Source of the DNA: Aquibacillus rhizosphaerae
Lineage (GTDB): Bacteria; Bacillota; Bacilli; Bacillales; Amphibacillaceae
Assembly: GCF_030282825.1 (NCBI RefSeq)
Contig: NZ_JASTZU010000021.1
Location: 1-64,000 of the forward strand
Length of the DNA: 64,000 nucleotides
Direction: 5' to 3'
Below, piece after piece: positions 19,765 through 33,307 of the stretch. Each line of letters opens with the position of its first letter. Positions within the stretch are counted from its first letter, which is position 1. The notes beneath the pieces are model-generated. The model was not told where the DNA came from, did not search any database, and saw only the letters and a list, made by a program, of their open reading frames with translations. Both the position numbers and the translations under genes were made by a program.

Positions 19765-22700
19765 ACGTACAGATCTAAATAAAATCCTAGTAATTGGTTC
19801 AGGTCCGATTGTCATTGGTCAAGCAGCAGAGTTTGATTATTCAGGAACACAAGCCTGTCAATCATTAAAAGAAGAAGGATATACCGTTATTCTCGCCAAC
19901 TCCAACCCTGCAACGATAATGACTGATCATACGATTGCAGATACGGTGTATATGGAGCCTCTAACAGTTGAGTTTTTGTCAAAGATTATTCGAAAAGAAC
20001 AGCCAGAAGCAATTTTGCCTACATTAGGTGGACAAACAGGTTTAAATTTAGCAGTAGAGCTAGAGGCTACTGGTATATTGGATGAATACAATACTGAACT
20101 ATTAGGTACTTCCCTGGATGCGATTCAGCAAGCAGAAGATAGAGAAAAGTTCAGAAACTTAATGAATGAACTTAACGAACCTGTGCCTGAGAGTGTCATC
20201 GTTAACAATGTAGAACAATCAGTTGACTTCGCTAACAAAATAGGTTTTCCATTAATAGTTCGTCCAGCTTATACATTAGGTGGCACTGGTGGTGGAATGT
20301 GTTATGACGAAACAGAGTTAAGAGATATTACACGTAACGGCTTGTCTTTATCCCCTGTTAATCAGTGTTTAATAGAAAGAAATATTGCTGGGTTTAAAGA
20401 AGTAGAGTACGAGGTTATGAGAGACAAGAATGATCAAGCTATTGTTGTTTGTAATATGGAGAATATTGATCCGGTCGGCATTCATACTGGAGATTCAATC
20501 GTAACAGCACCATCACAAACATTAAGTGATCGAGAATATCAATTATTAAGAACTGCGTCATTGAAAATAATTCGTGCATTAAAAATAGAGGGTGGTTGTA
20601 ACGTACAACTAGCGCTTGATCCTTATAGTTTTCAATACTATATTATCGAAGTGAATCCAAGGGTAAGTAGATCTAGTGCACTAGCATCAAAAGCTACAGG
20701 TTATCCAATCGCTAAAATTGCTGCTAAAATAGCTGTCGGATTAACACTTGATGAAATCATTAACCCGATTACAGGTAAAACTTATGCTTGTTATGAGCCT
20801 GCGCTTGATTATGTGGTTACAAAACTTCCTCGTTTTCCTTTTGATAAGTTTACAACAGGAAATAGAACATTAGGTACGCAAATGAAAGCAACAGGAGAAG
20901 TTATGGCAATCGGGAGAACATTTGAGGAATCGATACTAAAAGGGATTCGCTCTTTAGATATTAGTGCTGAAGATTTTTGGTTAGAAAGTGTAACTAAGTT
21001 ATCTATGGGTGAGTTGAAGGCTAGATTGGTGAAACCAGATGATGAACGAATATTTATCTTGGGAGAGGTATTACGTCAAGGGCTTACTGTGGATGAGATT
21101 TTTGAGCTTACAAAGATTGATCGATTTTTCTTAATTAAATTGAAAAAAATTATCGATATCGAAAATAAGCTTATGAATGAAATAGGCTCTACTGAACTAC
21201 TTATAGAAGCGAAGAAAATCGGTTTTTCTGATACACAGATTGCTAGAGTTTGGGGCCAGCATGTGGATGAGATTTACCAATTGCGGATGGATATTGATCT
21301 CCGTCCAGTATATAAAATGGTGGACACATGCGCTGCAGAATTCGAGTCAGAAACACCTTATTTTTATAGCACTTATGAAGATGAAAATGAATCGGTAGTA
21401 ACAGAACGCGAAAAAGTAATCGTACTTGGTTCAGGACCAATTCGAATTGGTCAGGGTATTGAATTTGATTATGCGACAGTACACTCTGTGTTAGCTATTA
21501 AAGAAGCAGGATATGAAGCTATTATCATGAATAATAATCCTGAAACAGTTTCAACAGACTTTAGTGTATCGGATAAATTGTATTTTGAACCATTAACACT
21601 AGAAGATGTGATGCATGTAGTTGAACTAGAAAACCCGATTGGAGTAATCGTACAATTTGGTGGTCAAACAGCGATTAACTTAGCTGAAGGATTACAACAA
21701 AGAGGCGTTACTATTCTTGGCTCATCATTAGAATCGATTGATACAGCCGAAAATCGTGATAAATTTGAACAATTACTTACTGAATTAAACATTGCGCAGC
21801 CAAAAGGTAGAAGTGTTAAGCATCTGGACCAAGCGATGGAAGCTGCAAATGAGATAGGATATCCGGTTTTAGTTCGACCTTCTTATGTCATTGGTGGCAG
21901 TCAAATGGAAATCGTCTATAATGATGATGAATTATATGTTTATTTGAAAAAATCAAGTCACATAAAGCATAAACATCCAGTTTTGATTGATAAATATTTG
22001 ACAGGAATCGAAGTTGAAGTAGATGCAATTAGTGATGGGAAGACAACAGTGATTCCTGGAATTATGGAACATATTGAGCGAGCTGGTGTCCATTCTGGTG
22101 ATTCAATGGCGGTTTATCCAACACAACGAATTAGTGAAAAAGTTAAGCAGGAGTGTGTTGATATTACCCTCAAAATTGCTTCTCGTTTACAAGTAAAGGG
22201 ATTAATCAATATTCAGTTTGTCGTTCATAAAGAAGAAGTATATGTACTAGAAGTAAATCCAAGAGCAAGTAGAACGATTCCATTCTTAAGTAAAATTACA
22301 GGAGTCACAATGGCTAATTTAGCAACGAAGTGTATTCTTGGTCAATCACTAATAGAAATGGGTTATAAAGAAGGTGTGTTACCAGAGCCTTCACATGTAT
22401 CGGTAAAAGTACCTGTGTTCTCATTTGAGAAACTGAGAAGCGTCGATACGATATTAGGACCTGAAATGAAATCAACTGGGGAAGCAATCGGTCGAGATAA
22501 AACTTTAGAAAAAGCGTTGTATAAAGGACTGATAGCATCTGGTTTGTCGATTCCAATGGAAGGTTCAGTTCTCCTTACAGTTGCCGATAAAGATAAACAG
22601 GAAATGATGGAAATCGCTTCAAGATTTCATCATCTTGGTTTCCAATTATACGCTACGGAAGGAACAGCATCCTTTGTAGAGGAAGCAGGAATACCTGTGA

Positions 22701-22953
22701 AGCAAGTAGGGAAAATCGGCTCAGAAGGACGCAATGTTTTATCTATTATTGAAGACGGTGAAGTACAATTTGTCATAAATACGTTGACATCTGGTCAGCA
22801 ACCTAGATCTGATGGATTTAGAATCCGAAGAGAAGCTGTAGAGCATGGGATTGCATGTTTAACAAGCTTAGATACGGCTGAAGCGATTCTAAACGTTATT
22901 GATTCAACGACATTCACAGCTAGACCAGTCGTGGATCGAAAGGTTGTTGTATT

Positions 22954-22957
<4 letters not shown>
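19757..22957 (+). CDS. carB: Carbamoyl-phosphate synthase, large subunit
   Basis: Makes carbamoyl phosphate from bicarbonate, ammonia and two ATP. It has 1066 residues with duplicated ATP-grasp halves, seen in the repeated start [19 protein letters not shown] (near residue 10) and [18 protein letters not shown] (near 555). A methylglyoxal-synthase-like regulatory domain occupies about the last 130 residues ([13 protein letters not shown]). It starts eight bases before the end of carA with AAGGAGGAG upstream. This is pyrAB in B. subtilis naming. Confidence 0.98.
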
Positions 22958-25333
<2,376 letters not shown>

Positions 25334-25347
<14 letters not shown>

Positions 25348-25966
25348 AATTGCTAAACGCTTATATGAAATCGAAGCAGTACAAATAAAAACAGATCGTT
25401 CCTTTACTTGGACTTCTGGAATAAAATCCCCAATTTATTGTGATAATCGCTTAACTTTGTCTTATCCAGATGTTAGAGAAGTAATTGTAGATGCATTCGT
25501 AGAAATTATTGGAAAAATGGACGACAAACCTGATATCATCGCTGGTTGTGCAACTGCAGGAATTCCACATGCTGCTTGGCTTGCACAGAGATTAAACTTA
25601 CCGATGGTATATGTAAGATCTAAACCTAAAGCACATGGAAAAGGAAATCAAATTGAAGGTAAAATAAGTGCAGGACAGAAAGTTGTTGTAATTGAAGATC
25701 TTATTTCTACTGGAGGTTCTGCGTTAAATTCTGCATTAGCTTTGCAAGCAGAAGGTGTTGAAGTTCTTGGAACCCTCGCAATTTTCACATATGGTTTATC
25801 TAAATCATTTGAAAGCTTTTCTGAGCAAGGGATTGAGTTAAAGACAATTACGAGTTTTGATGTATTGTTGGATTACTTAGTATCGATTGATAACCTTACT
25901 GTTAGTGAAAAAGAAGGTTTAATGGAATGGCGAGATTCATTATTTGAGCGAATAAAAAGCAATTAA
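25334..25966 (+). CDS. pyrE: Orotate phosphoribosyltransferase
   Basis: Joins orotate and PRPP to make OMP. It has 210 residues. The PRPP-binding motif is VVVIEDLISTGGSAL, and the substrate loop YVRSKPKAHGKGNQ is complete. The start is TTG at 25334, inferred because the conserved N-terminus (HEIAKRLYEIEAV) begins just after it, GAGGAG lies about ten bases before, and no ATG or GTG fits. It overlaps pyrF by 14 bases and ends the operon. Confidence 0.95.
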
Positions 25967-25973
25967 AAAAACG

Positions 25974-26010
25974 AATCACATAAGCCTGAGCTTATGTGAT
26001 TTTCTTGTTT
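25974..26010 (+). terminator. Terminator of the pyr operon
   Basis: AATCACATAAGC (25974-25985) pairs with GCTTATGTGATT (25990-26001) over a four-base loop, followed by TTTCTTGTTT. It lies directly after pyrE. Confidence 0.9.
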
Positions 26011-26079
26011 ATATAAAAAAATAACGTAATTAAGTTATAATAGTATTATCATTAAATCTATAAAAGGGTAGGGATTTAT

Positions 26080-27450
26080 TTGAGCGAATTCACAGCACTC
26101 ATTGAGCGACAAAAAGCAAATGTTTTGGCTAATAAAACAAAACCTGTTTCAGATCGAATTAAATTGCTTAAACAACTAAAAAGTGTGTTAAAAAAAGAGG
26201 AAGAAAAGCTTATAACAGCACTTTTTCGTGATTTAAATAAGTCTGAGTTTGATGCTTATACAACTGAGATTGGTATCGTCTATACAGAAATAGATTTTTT
26301 CATTAAACACTTGCGTTCATGGAGTAAGCGAAAGAAGGTAAAGGCGCCACTATCACATACAGGTACAAGAAGTTACATTTACAAAGAAGCATATGGTTCA
26401 GTGCTAATTATTTCGCCGTGGAATTACCCGATTCAATTAGCAATTGCACCTTTGATTGGGGCAATTGCTGCTGGTAATTCAGTTATTTTAAAACCATCGG
26501 AATTAACCGATGCGACTTCCATCGCTTTGGCAAAAATGTTTAGTGAGAATTTTGAGGAAGAACAAATTTTTGTTGTCCAAGGTGGTCCTGAAGTGAGTAA
26601 AACACTTTTAGCTGAGGATTTTGACTACATATTTTTTACTGGGAGTGAACGAGTTGGCAAATTAGTGATGGAAGCTGCAGCTAAAAACCTAACACCAGTG
26701 ACCTTAGAATTAGGTGGAAAAAGTCCCTGTATTGTAGATGATACAGCTGACCTAAAGGTTGCAGCTAAGCGGATTGCCTGGGGCAAATATACAAATGCAG
26801 GACAAACGTGTGTAGCTCCTGATTATATCTATATTGATAAAAAAATAAAGAAAGAATTTCTGGAAGAATTAAAGCGAACTGTCTTCGAATTATATGGTGA
26901 AGAACCGATAGATAATGATAGATATACTAAAATAGTTAGTGAAAAGCACTTTGACCGGTTAATCAATTTCTTGAGCAATGGCTTTACTGTATTAGGTGGA
27001 AAAACGAATCGAGAAGAGCTGGTGATTGAGCCAACTGTTTTAACTGATATATCATGGGATGATCACGTAATGGCTGAAGAGATTTTTGGTCCAATTTTAC
27101 CCATTTTAGAATATGAACAGTTAGCAGAAGTGATTGGAGAAGTAAACAAACGCCCTAGTCCATTGGCACTTTATATCTTTTCAGAGAGTGACGAGGTATC
27201 CAAACAAATAATTTCATCCATTTCTTTTGGTGGTGGATGTATAAATGATGTCATCTATCATTTAAGCTCTCCATTTTTACCTTTTGGTGGAGTAGGTAGT
27301 AGTGGCATGGGATCCTATCATGGAAAAGCTAGTTTCGATACGTTTTCACATAGTAAAAGTATCATGAAGCAGACTACTAAATTTGATATTGCTTTGAGAT
27401 ACGGTACAACGAAAAATTCACTTAAGAAAATAAAATTATTTTTAAAGTAG
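26080..27450 (+). CDS. Aldehyde dehydrogenase (YwdH-like)
   Basis: An NAD(P)-dependent aldehyde dehydrogenase of 456 residues, similar in length and sequence to B. subtilis YwdH and to class 3-type enzymes with short N-termini. The general base glutamate is in TLELGGKSPCIV, the catalytic cysteine in NAGQTCVAPDY, and a Rossmann part in FTGSERVGKLVMEAA. The substrate is not known; long-chain or aromatic aldehydes are usual for the group. It starts at TTG 26080 after AAAGGGTAGGGA. It sits alone between the pyr terminator and rqcH and is not part of the B. subtilis order at this place. Confidence 0.92.
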   Translation: MSEFTALIERQKANVLANKTKPVSDRIKLLKQLKSVLKKEEEKLITALFRDLNKSEFDAYTTEIGIVYTEIDFFIKHLRSWSKRKKVKAPLSHTGTRSYIYKEAYGSVLIISPWNYPIQLAIAPLIGAIAAGNSVILKPSELTDATSIALAKMFSENFEEEQIFVVQGGPEVSKTLLAEDFDYIFFTGSERVGKLVMEAAAKNLTPVTLELGGKSPCIVDDTADLKVAAKRIAWGKYTNAGQTCVAPDYIYIDKKIKKEFLEELKRTVFELYGEEPIDNDRYTKIVSEKHFDRLINFLSNGFTVLGGKTNREELVIEPTVLTDISWDDHVMAEEIFGPILPILEYEQLAEVIGEVNKRPSPLALYIFSESDEVSKQIISSISFGGGCINDVIYHLSSPFLPFGGVGSSGMGSYHGKASFDTFSHSKSIMKQTTKFDIALRYGTTKNSLKKIKLFLK

Positions 27451-27549
27451 ATGTACCATTTTGATAAGGTAGGAGTTCAACTTATTGCCCGGGAAAGCGC
27501 ATGATTCGCAATTTTTCTACTTCTTTCGCAATGTATATAGATGTATATT

Positions 27550-27592
27550 CTAAAAAAAGAACTAATGAAGATTGTCATTAGTTCTTTCTTAA
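27550..27592. terminator. Bidirectional terminator between aldehyde dehydrogenase and rqcH
   Basis: AAAGAACTAATGA (27557-27569) pairs with TCATTAGTTCTTT (27575-27587), with an A run on the left and T-rich sequence on the right. It can end both the rightward dehydrogenase and the leftward rqcH transcripts. Confidence 0.8.
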
Positions 27593-27658
27593 CGTTTGCT
27601 TATCTAGTATTGTTATTCTGTTCGCCGCTTGATGCATCTATCTTATTAAAAAACACTT

Positions 27659-29368
27659 TTATTTTGTCTTAAGTTTTTTAATAATATCTTCTTCTGGTGT
27701 CACAAACAAAGTCTTCTGATTATCATACGTGACAAAACCAGGCTTTGCACCGTTGGGCTTTTTTACATGACGTATTAATGTATAGTCAACCGGAACCGAA
27801 GAAGAATTTTTTGACTTACTAAAACTAGCTGCTAGTTGCGCTGCTTCAAAAAGTGTTTCATCACTCGGATTCTTGTCACGGATAACAACGTGTGATCCTG
27901 GGATATCTTTGGTATGAAGCCAAATTTCATCTTTAGCTGCAAGTCGATTAGTTAAGAACTCATTTTGCTTGTTGTTTTTACCTACTAATATAATGGTGCC
28001 ATCACTAGCTACATATTGCTCAGGTTCAGGTTTTGTAGGTTTGTTTTTCTTTTTCTTATGCTTGCTTTTAGTTTTTAAGTAGCCTTCTTCTCTTAACTCT
28101 TCTCTTATTTCTTCAATATCTTGTACTCTCGCTTCATCTATTTGTTGAAGCAGTTCATCTAAATAGTTAATTTCTTGTTCGGCTTTCGCAATCTCTTGAA
28201 TGACCATTTTTTTAGATTTTTTTAATTTTTGATAGGTTTTAAAGTAACTTTGTGCATTTTCACTCGGTGTTTTGTTTGGGTTTAATTCGATTGTTATTTC
28301 ATTTTGGTCAGGATCATAATAATCAATTACTGTTGCAGATTTATCGCCTTGTTTGAGCGTATGCATATTAGCTGTCAGCAGTTCACCATAACGTTGAAAC
28401 TGATCCGCTTTATCTGCTTTAACTAAAGTTTGTTTATGCTTTTTTATTTTTCTAACATTTTTCTCGCGTTCATTTTTCAAGAAACGATAGAGGTCACCAG
28501 CTTGTTGTTTAACCCGATCACGCTCGGCTTTACCTGAATAATAGTTATCTAATAAACTACTCATTGTTTCAAATTTTTCTCTTTGACCAGCTACAGATGA
28601 TAAAGATAGACAATAAAAATCTTCCTTTTTATCTTTAATCAACTCTGGTTGGTATTGATGGTGCAAGAGACTAGTTTGTAATTGTTCAAAAACTGCTTTG
28701 TATGTTTCAGGCGAACCTAAATAGGCCCGATGTAAAATCTCTTTTGCAATCAAAGGAGAAAAGCCCATAAATGTGCTTACTAATTGCTTATCCAATTGCC
28801 CGGCATTAAAATCTAATTTTCGTATAAAAACATCCGAATCAACCGTAATCGGATTCAACTTCCCTTGATCAGGTGGTAATTTATATGCTTGTCCAGGCAT
28901 AATGGTCCGCACACGATTTTGAGCAGGTGCTACATGTTTAATGCTATCAAGTATGTGCCCTTTTTCTTTGTCTACTAAGAAAATATTACTGTGTTTGCCC
29001 ATTACTTCAATGATTAATGTCTTTACAGTTTCATCACCAATTTCATTTTTTCCTTTAATATGAAAAAAGACGATTCTTTCGTTTTCGTGTTGTACGATTT
29101 CCTCAATAAATCCACCAACTAAATGCTTTCTTAATAGCATACAAAACATGGGTGGTTCCTTTGGGTTTTGATAAGAATCCGATGTTAAATGAAATCGCGC
29201 ATAACTAGGGTGCATGGACAATAGTAATGATTTATTTTTACCATGACTTCTAATTGTGAGTATTAGTTCCGTTTCTGTTGGTTGATATATTTTCATGACT
29301 CGCCCTGAGCTTAATTCGTTATCTAATTCATGTGTAATTGCTCGGGTAACTATTCCATCAAATGCCAT
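27659..29368 (-). CDS. rqcH: RqcH (NFACT family) ribosome quality control factor
   Basis: Binds split 50S subunits with stuck peptidyl-tRNA and adds alanine tails that mark the chain for degradation; older names are YloA and FbpA. It has 569 residues: NFACT-N at the start (MAFDGIVTRAITHEL), a long coiled-coil middle (about 270-430), a lysine-rich linker, and the NFACT-R domain near the end (WLHTKDIPGSHVVIR). The ATG at 29368 has GAGGTGATT before it; the frame stays open upstream but without a good start. It is transcribed away from yloB. Confidence 0.95.
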   Translation of the reverse strand: MAFDGIVTRAITHELDNELSSGRVMKIYQPTETELILTIRSHGKNKSLLLSMHPSYARFHLTSDSYQNPKEPPMFCMLLRKHLVGGFIEEIVQHENERIVFFHIKGKNEIGDETVKTLIIEVMGKHSNIFLVDKEKGHILDSIKHVAPAQNRVRTIMPGQAYKLPPDQGKLNPITVDSDVFIRKLDFNAGQLDKQLVSTFMGFSPLIAKEILHRAYLGSPETYKAVFEQLQTSLLHHQYQPELIKDKKEDFYCLSLSSVAGQREKFETMSSLLDNYYSGKAERDRVKQQAGDLYRFLKNEREKNVRKIKKHKQTLVKADKADQFQRYGELLTANMHTLKQGDKSATVIDYYDPDQNEITIELNPNKTPSENAQSYFKTYQKLKKSKKMVIQEIAKAEQEINYLDELLQQIDEARVQDIEEIREELREEGYLKTKSKHKKKKNKPTKPEPEQYVASDGTIILVGKNNKQNEFLTNRLAAKDEIWLHTKDIPGSHVVIRDKNPSDETLFEAAQLAASFSKSKNSSSVPVDYTLIRHVKKPNGAKPGFVTYDNQKTLFVTPEEDIIKKLKTK

Positions 29369-29387
29369 ATGAATCACCTCGCTTTTG

Positions 29388-29420
29388 TAATTATAGCATT
29401 TTTTTGGACGAGTCTGAATA
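29388..29420 (-). promoter_or_regulatory. Promoter of rqcH on the minus strand
   Basis: On the minus strand TATAAT (29390-29395) is preceded by TGC (extended -10), with a weak -35 TTCAGA 17 bases farther upstream. It lies about 20 bases before the rqcH start and within the 90-base gap shared with yloB. Confidence 0.6.
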
Positions 29421-29458
29421 GAAATACAATGACCGAAGAGTACATGGGGGTATGCGAT

Positions 29459-32107
29459 GTGAATTGGTACCAATTTAACGAAGATCAATTAGAGCAGAAA
29501 CTGGGTGTCAGAAGAGATAAAGGTTTATCTTCATTGGATGTTGAGAAACGATTGAAAAAATTTGGAGCGAATGTTTTTGCTGATAGAAAAAAGATATCAC
29601 TGTGGCTTGTGTTTCTAAAACAATTTCAGGATTTTATGGTACTCGTTCTGCTAGCTGCAACCCTAGTGTCTGGTTTACTTGGAGAATATGTTGATGCGAT
29701 TGCCATTATGGTAATTGTTTTAATTAATGGACTAATTGGTTTTTTTCAAGAACAAAAAGCAGAAAAATCATTATCTAAATTGAAAGAACTTTCAGCTCCA
29801 CTTGCGAATGTGCTTCGCAATGGAAGATGGGATAAAATTCCCTCAAGTGAAGTTGTGGTAGGAGATATTATAAAAATTACAAGTGGAGACCGTGTGTCAG
29901 CAGATATGAGGATAACTAAATCAAGTAGTTTAGAATTGGAAGAATCAGCCTTAACAGGTGAATCTCTTCCTACAACAAAACATGCAACAGCAATTACACA
30001 GGATGGGTTAGAACCTGCTGACCAAAAGAATATGGCATTTATGGGAACTCTTGTAACTAGAGGAAGCGGCATAGGAATTGTTGTTGCAACTGGCATGAAA
30101 ACAGCTATGGGTCAGATTGCAGAATTACTTGTTAATACAGAACAACAAGTGACACCATTAGAGCGTAAATTAATGGAGTTAGGAAAAATATTAATTTTAC
30201 TTGCGCTAATCTTAACTGCCTTTGTTGTGGTGATAGGCGTTTGGCAAGGACATCCGATTTATAATATGTTTTTGGCTGGTGTTTCTTTGGCTGTAGCGGC
30301 TATTCCAGAAGGTTTACCAGCAATTGTAACCGTGGCATTATCACTTGGTGTACAAAGGATGATTCGAAAAAAAGCAATAGTAAGAAAACTGTCTGCTGTT
30401 GAAACACTAGGAAGTGCTTCAGTTATTTGTTCAGATAAAACAGGAACGATGACGGAAAACCAGATGACAGTGAAGCAATTGTATATAAGACAAAGGTATG
30501 TTTACGTTACCGGTCAAGGCTATGACATAAAAGGAGATTTCCAACAGAGTGAAAGAAATGTTAATAGTGAAGAATTAGAAGAAATGTTGTTGTATGGTGC
30601 ACTATGTAATCACGCTTCATTATATAGAAAAAAGGGCAAGTGGATGATTGACGGAGATCCAACTGAAGGTGCACTACTTGTAGCAGCAAGGAAAGCAAAT
30701 ATTACTATTGAAGATACAGAAAAATTCAAAATTATTCATGAAATTCCTTTCGATTCAGATAGAAAAAGAATGAGTGTTGTTGTTGAAGATAATCAAAGTA
30801 ATCGTTTTGTAGTAACAAAAGGTGCCCCAGACATTCTATTACCTCGTACGAATTATATAATCGACAAAGAAGGAAGGAGACCTATTCGAGCAAAAGATCA
30901 AAATAGCATTGAGCAAGCTATAAATGATATGGCTGATCATGCACTAAGGACAATTGCAATCTGCATAAAACCTTTAGAAAAAAGTCAAGCAATCGATGAG
31001 ATAATGCTTGAAAAAGACCTCACGTTTGTAGGGATAAGTGGAATCATTGATCCCCCACGAAAAGAGGTGAAAACCGCCATTAGTGAGTGTCAAGAAGCTG
31101 GAATAAAAACAGTAATGATTACAGGAGATCATGCTAAAACCGCTTTGGCTATTGCGAAACAGCTTGATTTAATTCCAGAATACGGAAAAGTTTTAGAAGG
31201 TCATCAATTAAGTAAAATGACTGAAGAACAATTGAGCACGGTTATAGATGATGTTTATGTGTTTGCAAGGGTTACCCCAGAGCATAAGCTTAAGATTGTG
31301 AAAGCTTTTCAAAGAAATGGACATGTTGTTGCAATGACAGGCGACGGTGTAAATGATGCTCCAGCAATAAAGGCAAGTGACATAGGAATTAGTATGGGCT
31401 TAAGTGGGACAGATGTTGCAAAAGAAGCGTCCGCTTTAGTTTTGTTAGATGACAATTTTGCAACCATTAAGTCTGCGATTAAAGAAGGTAGAAACATCTA
31501 TGAAAATATTCGAAAGTTCATTCGATATTTATTGGCATCTAATGTTGGAGAAATATTAGTAATGTTATTTGCTATGCTATTAGGTTTGCCTTTACCCCTG
31601 ATACCAGTACAAATATTGTGGGTCAATTTAGTTACAGATGGCCTACCTGCAATGGCATTAGGCTTAGATCAAGCAGAGGGAGATGTTATGAAGCGATCAC
31701 CAAGACATCCGAAAGAGGGTGTGTTTGCGAGAGGGTTGGCTTTTAAAATAATAAGTAGAGGGTTTATGATAGGTATTATTACATTAATTGCTTTTATGAC
31801 TGCCTATCAGGGAGATCCAGATCACCTCCGTTACGCGCAAACAATCGCGTTTACAACCTTAGTGATGGCACAACTCATTCATGTATTTGATTGCCGTAGT
31901 GAAAAGTCTGTATTTTCAAGGAATCCATTTCAGAATTTATATTTAGTAGGTGCCGTTATTTCATCCATTTTACTTCTGTTAATGGTATTATACCTCGAAT
32001 CACTACAAGAAGTATTTAACACAATGGATTTAGGGCTAAGAGATTGGATCTTTATTCTAGCATTAAGCTCCATACCAACTGTATTATTTGGATTCACAAA
32101 AAAGTAA
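29459..32107 (+). CDS. yloB: P-type calcium-transporting ATPase
   Basis: A P2A-type ATPase that exports Ca2+ using ATP; in B. subtilis YloB is expressed in sporulation and aids spore formation. It has 882 residues with about 10 membrane segments. The phosphorylated aspartate is D326 in SDKTGTMTE; other motifs are LTGES, VAAIPEGLPA (ion site), KGAPD, MITGDH and MTGDGVNDAPA. The start is uncertain: GTG at 29459, chosen because GGGGG lies eight bases before it and it gives the family length; ATG codons at 29429 and 29444 are also in frame. Confidence 0.93.
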   Translation: MNWYQFNEDQLEQKLGVRRDKGLSSLDVEKRLKKFGANVFADRKKISLWLVFLKQFQDFMVLVLLAATLVSGLLGEYVDAIAIMVIVLINGLIGFFQEQKAEKSLSKLKELSAPLANVLRNGRWDKIPSSEVVVGDIIKITSGDRVSADMRITKSSSLELEESALTGESLPTTKHATAITQDGLEPADQKNMAFMGTLVTRGSGIGIVVATGMKTAMGQIAELLVNTEQQVTPLERKLMELGKILILLALILTAFVVVIGVWQGHPIYNMFLAGVSLAVAAIPEGLPAIVTVALSLGVQRMIRKKAIVRKLSAVETLGSASVICSDKTGTMTENQMTVKQLYIRQRYVYVTGQGYDIKGDFQQSERNVNSEELEEMLLYGALCNHASLYRKKGKWMIDGDPTEGALLVAARKANITIEDTEKFKIIHEIPFDSDRKRMSVVVEDNQSNRFVVTKGAPDILLPRTNYIIDKEGRRPIRAKDQNSIEQAINDMADHALRTIAICIKPLEKSQAIDEIMLEKDLTFVGISGIIDPPRKEVKTAISECQEAGIKTVMITGDHAKTALAIAKQLDLIPEYGKVLEGHQLSKMTEEQLSTVIDDVYVFARVTPEHKLKIVKAFQRNGHVVAMTGDGVNDAPAIKASDIGISMGLSGTDVAKEASALVLLDDNFATIKSAIKEGRNIYENIRKFIRYLLASNVGEILVMLFAMLLGLPLPLIPVQILWVNLVTDGLPAMALGLDQAEGDVMKRSPRHPKEGVFARGLAFKIISRGFMIGIITLIAFMTAYQGDPDHLRYAQTIAFTTLVMAQLIHVFDCRSEKSVFSRNPFQNLYLVGAVISSILLLLMVLYLESLQEVFNTMDLGLRDWIFILALSSIPTVLFGFTKK

Positions 32108-32110
32108 TGG

Positions 32111-32145
32111 AAAAACCTACTGCAGATCGTAGGTTTTTTTCTTTT
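32111..32145 (+). terminator. Terminator after yloB
   Basis: AAAAACCTAC (32111-32120) pairs with GTAGGTTTTT (32129-32138) over eight bases and runs into a T tract. Confidence 0.9.
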
Positions 32146-32266
32146 TAAGGGTGAGTTTATTTTAAATAATCGTTTAAGATATGGTTCATTGATGACATAA
32201 TGTTACTAAGTTTGATATAGTAACTATATAATTAAAGTACAATGATTAGTTACTGGATGTGATGTT

Positions 32267-33148
32267 GTGGTTACAAGTATGACAGGTTACGGTAGAAATG
32301 AAGTATGTGTAAGTGAAACAAATATATCAGTTGAGATTAGGAGTGTAAACCACCGTTTTTTGGATGTCTCAACAAAAATCCCCCGCTCTCTTCTAGTATT
32401 GGAAGATAAATTAAAAAAAGTGGTTCAATCGTATTTTGACCGGGGTAGAATAGATATATTTATCACAATAGAAGGACATGAGTTGGTAGAACGAACACTT
32501 CAAATTAATTGGGAGTTAATGGATCAATACATAGAAGGTTTTGAAAAGATTAAAAAACGTTATAACTTAGCTGGCGATGTACCCGTTGAAGTCGTTACAG
32601 AAATGTCCGATGTCTTTACTATTCAAGAAAGTTCCCAAGAATCTGATTTCGTACATGATTCCATTATAAAAGCACTGAAAAATGCTTGTAGACAAGTTCT
32701 GGAAATGCGTGAACATGAAGGTGAAGAATTAGTTGAAGATGTAAAATCTAGAATTGAAATGATAGAAAATACAGTAAAACTATTGGGAGAACGAAGAGAT
32801 ATTGTTATAATGGAATATCGAGATCGAATCAAGGAGCGTATCGAAAAATATATAAGTAGTGAATTTGTAAATGATGATTCGAAACTCTATCAAGAAGTTG
32901 CACTTCTAGCAGAAAAAGGTGATATTACCGAAGAAGTTACACGTCTCCATAGCCATGTGAGTCAATTCCTACATACGATTACACAGCAAGGTGCTATAGG
33001 AAGGAAATTGGATTTTATTTTACAAGAAATGCATAGAGAAACGAATACAGTAGGATCAAAATCAAATGATGTTAAGATTAGTGAATGGGTTGTCATGTTA
33101 AAGAGTGAGATAGAGAGGGTAAAAGAACAAATACAAAATATTGAATAA
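32267..33148 (+). CDS. yloC: YicC/YloC family endoribonuclease
   Basis: A member of the YicC family, which acts as an RNA endonuclease; the physiological targets here are unknown. It has 293 residues. The N-terminal signature SMTGYGRNE and the C-terminal motif FILQEMHRETNTVGSKSND are both complete. It begins at GTG 32267, matching the N-terminus of B. subtilis YloC; an ATG four codons later would remove conserved residues. It is the first gene of the remA-gmk-rpoZ group, though a 159-base gap separates it from remA. Confidence 0.93.
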   Translation: MVTSMTGYGRNEVCVSETNISVEIRSVNHRFLDVSTKIPRSLLVLEDKLKKVVQSYFDRGRIDIFITIEGHELVERTLQINWELMDQYIEGFEKIKKRYNLAGDVPVEVVTEMSDVFTIQESSQESDFVHDSIIKALKNACRQVLEMREHEGEELVEDVKSRIEMIENTVKLLGERRDIVIMEYRDRIKERIEKYISSEFVNDDSKLYQEVALLAEKGDITEEVTRLHSHVSQFLHTITQQGAIGRKLDFILQEMHRETNTVGSKSNDVKISEWVVMLKSEIERVKEQIQNIE

Positions 33149-33307
33149 ACCTTTTGTTTTTGTATATTTAGGTCATATAATATAATAAGATTTAAAAGAT
33201 TTTTATAAACTTGAGATAAAACTATTAAAAGTACCACGTATTTATTTCTTGAATTCATTTAAATGATATAGTACAGAGTAACATCTGTGCAAAGAGGGGG
33301 AGCCGTT

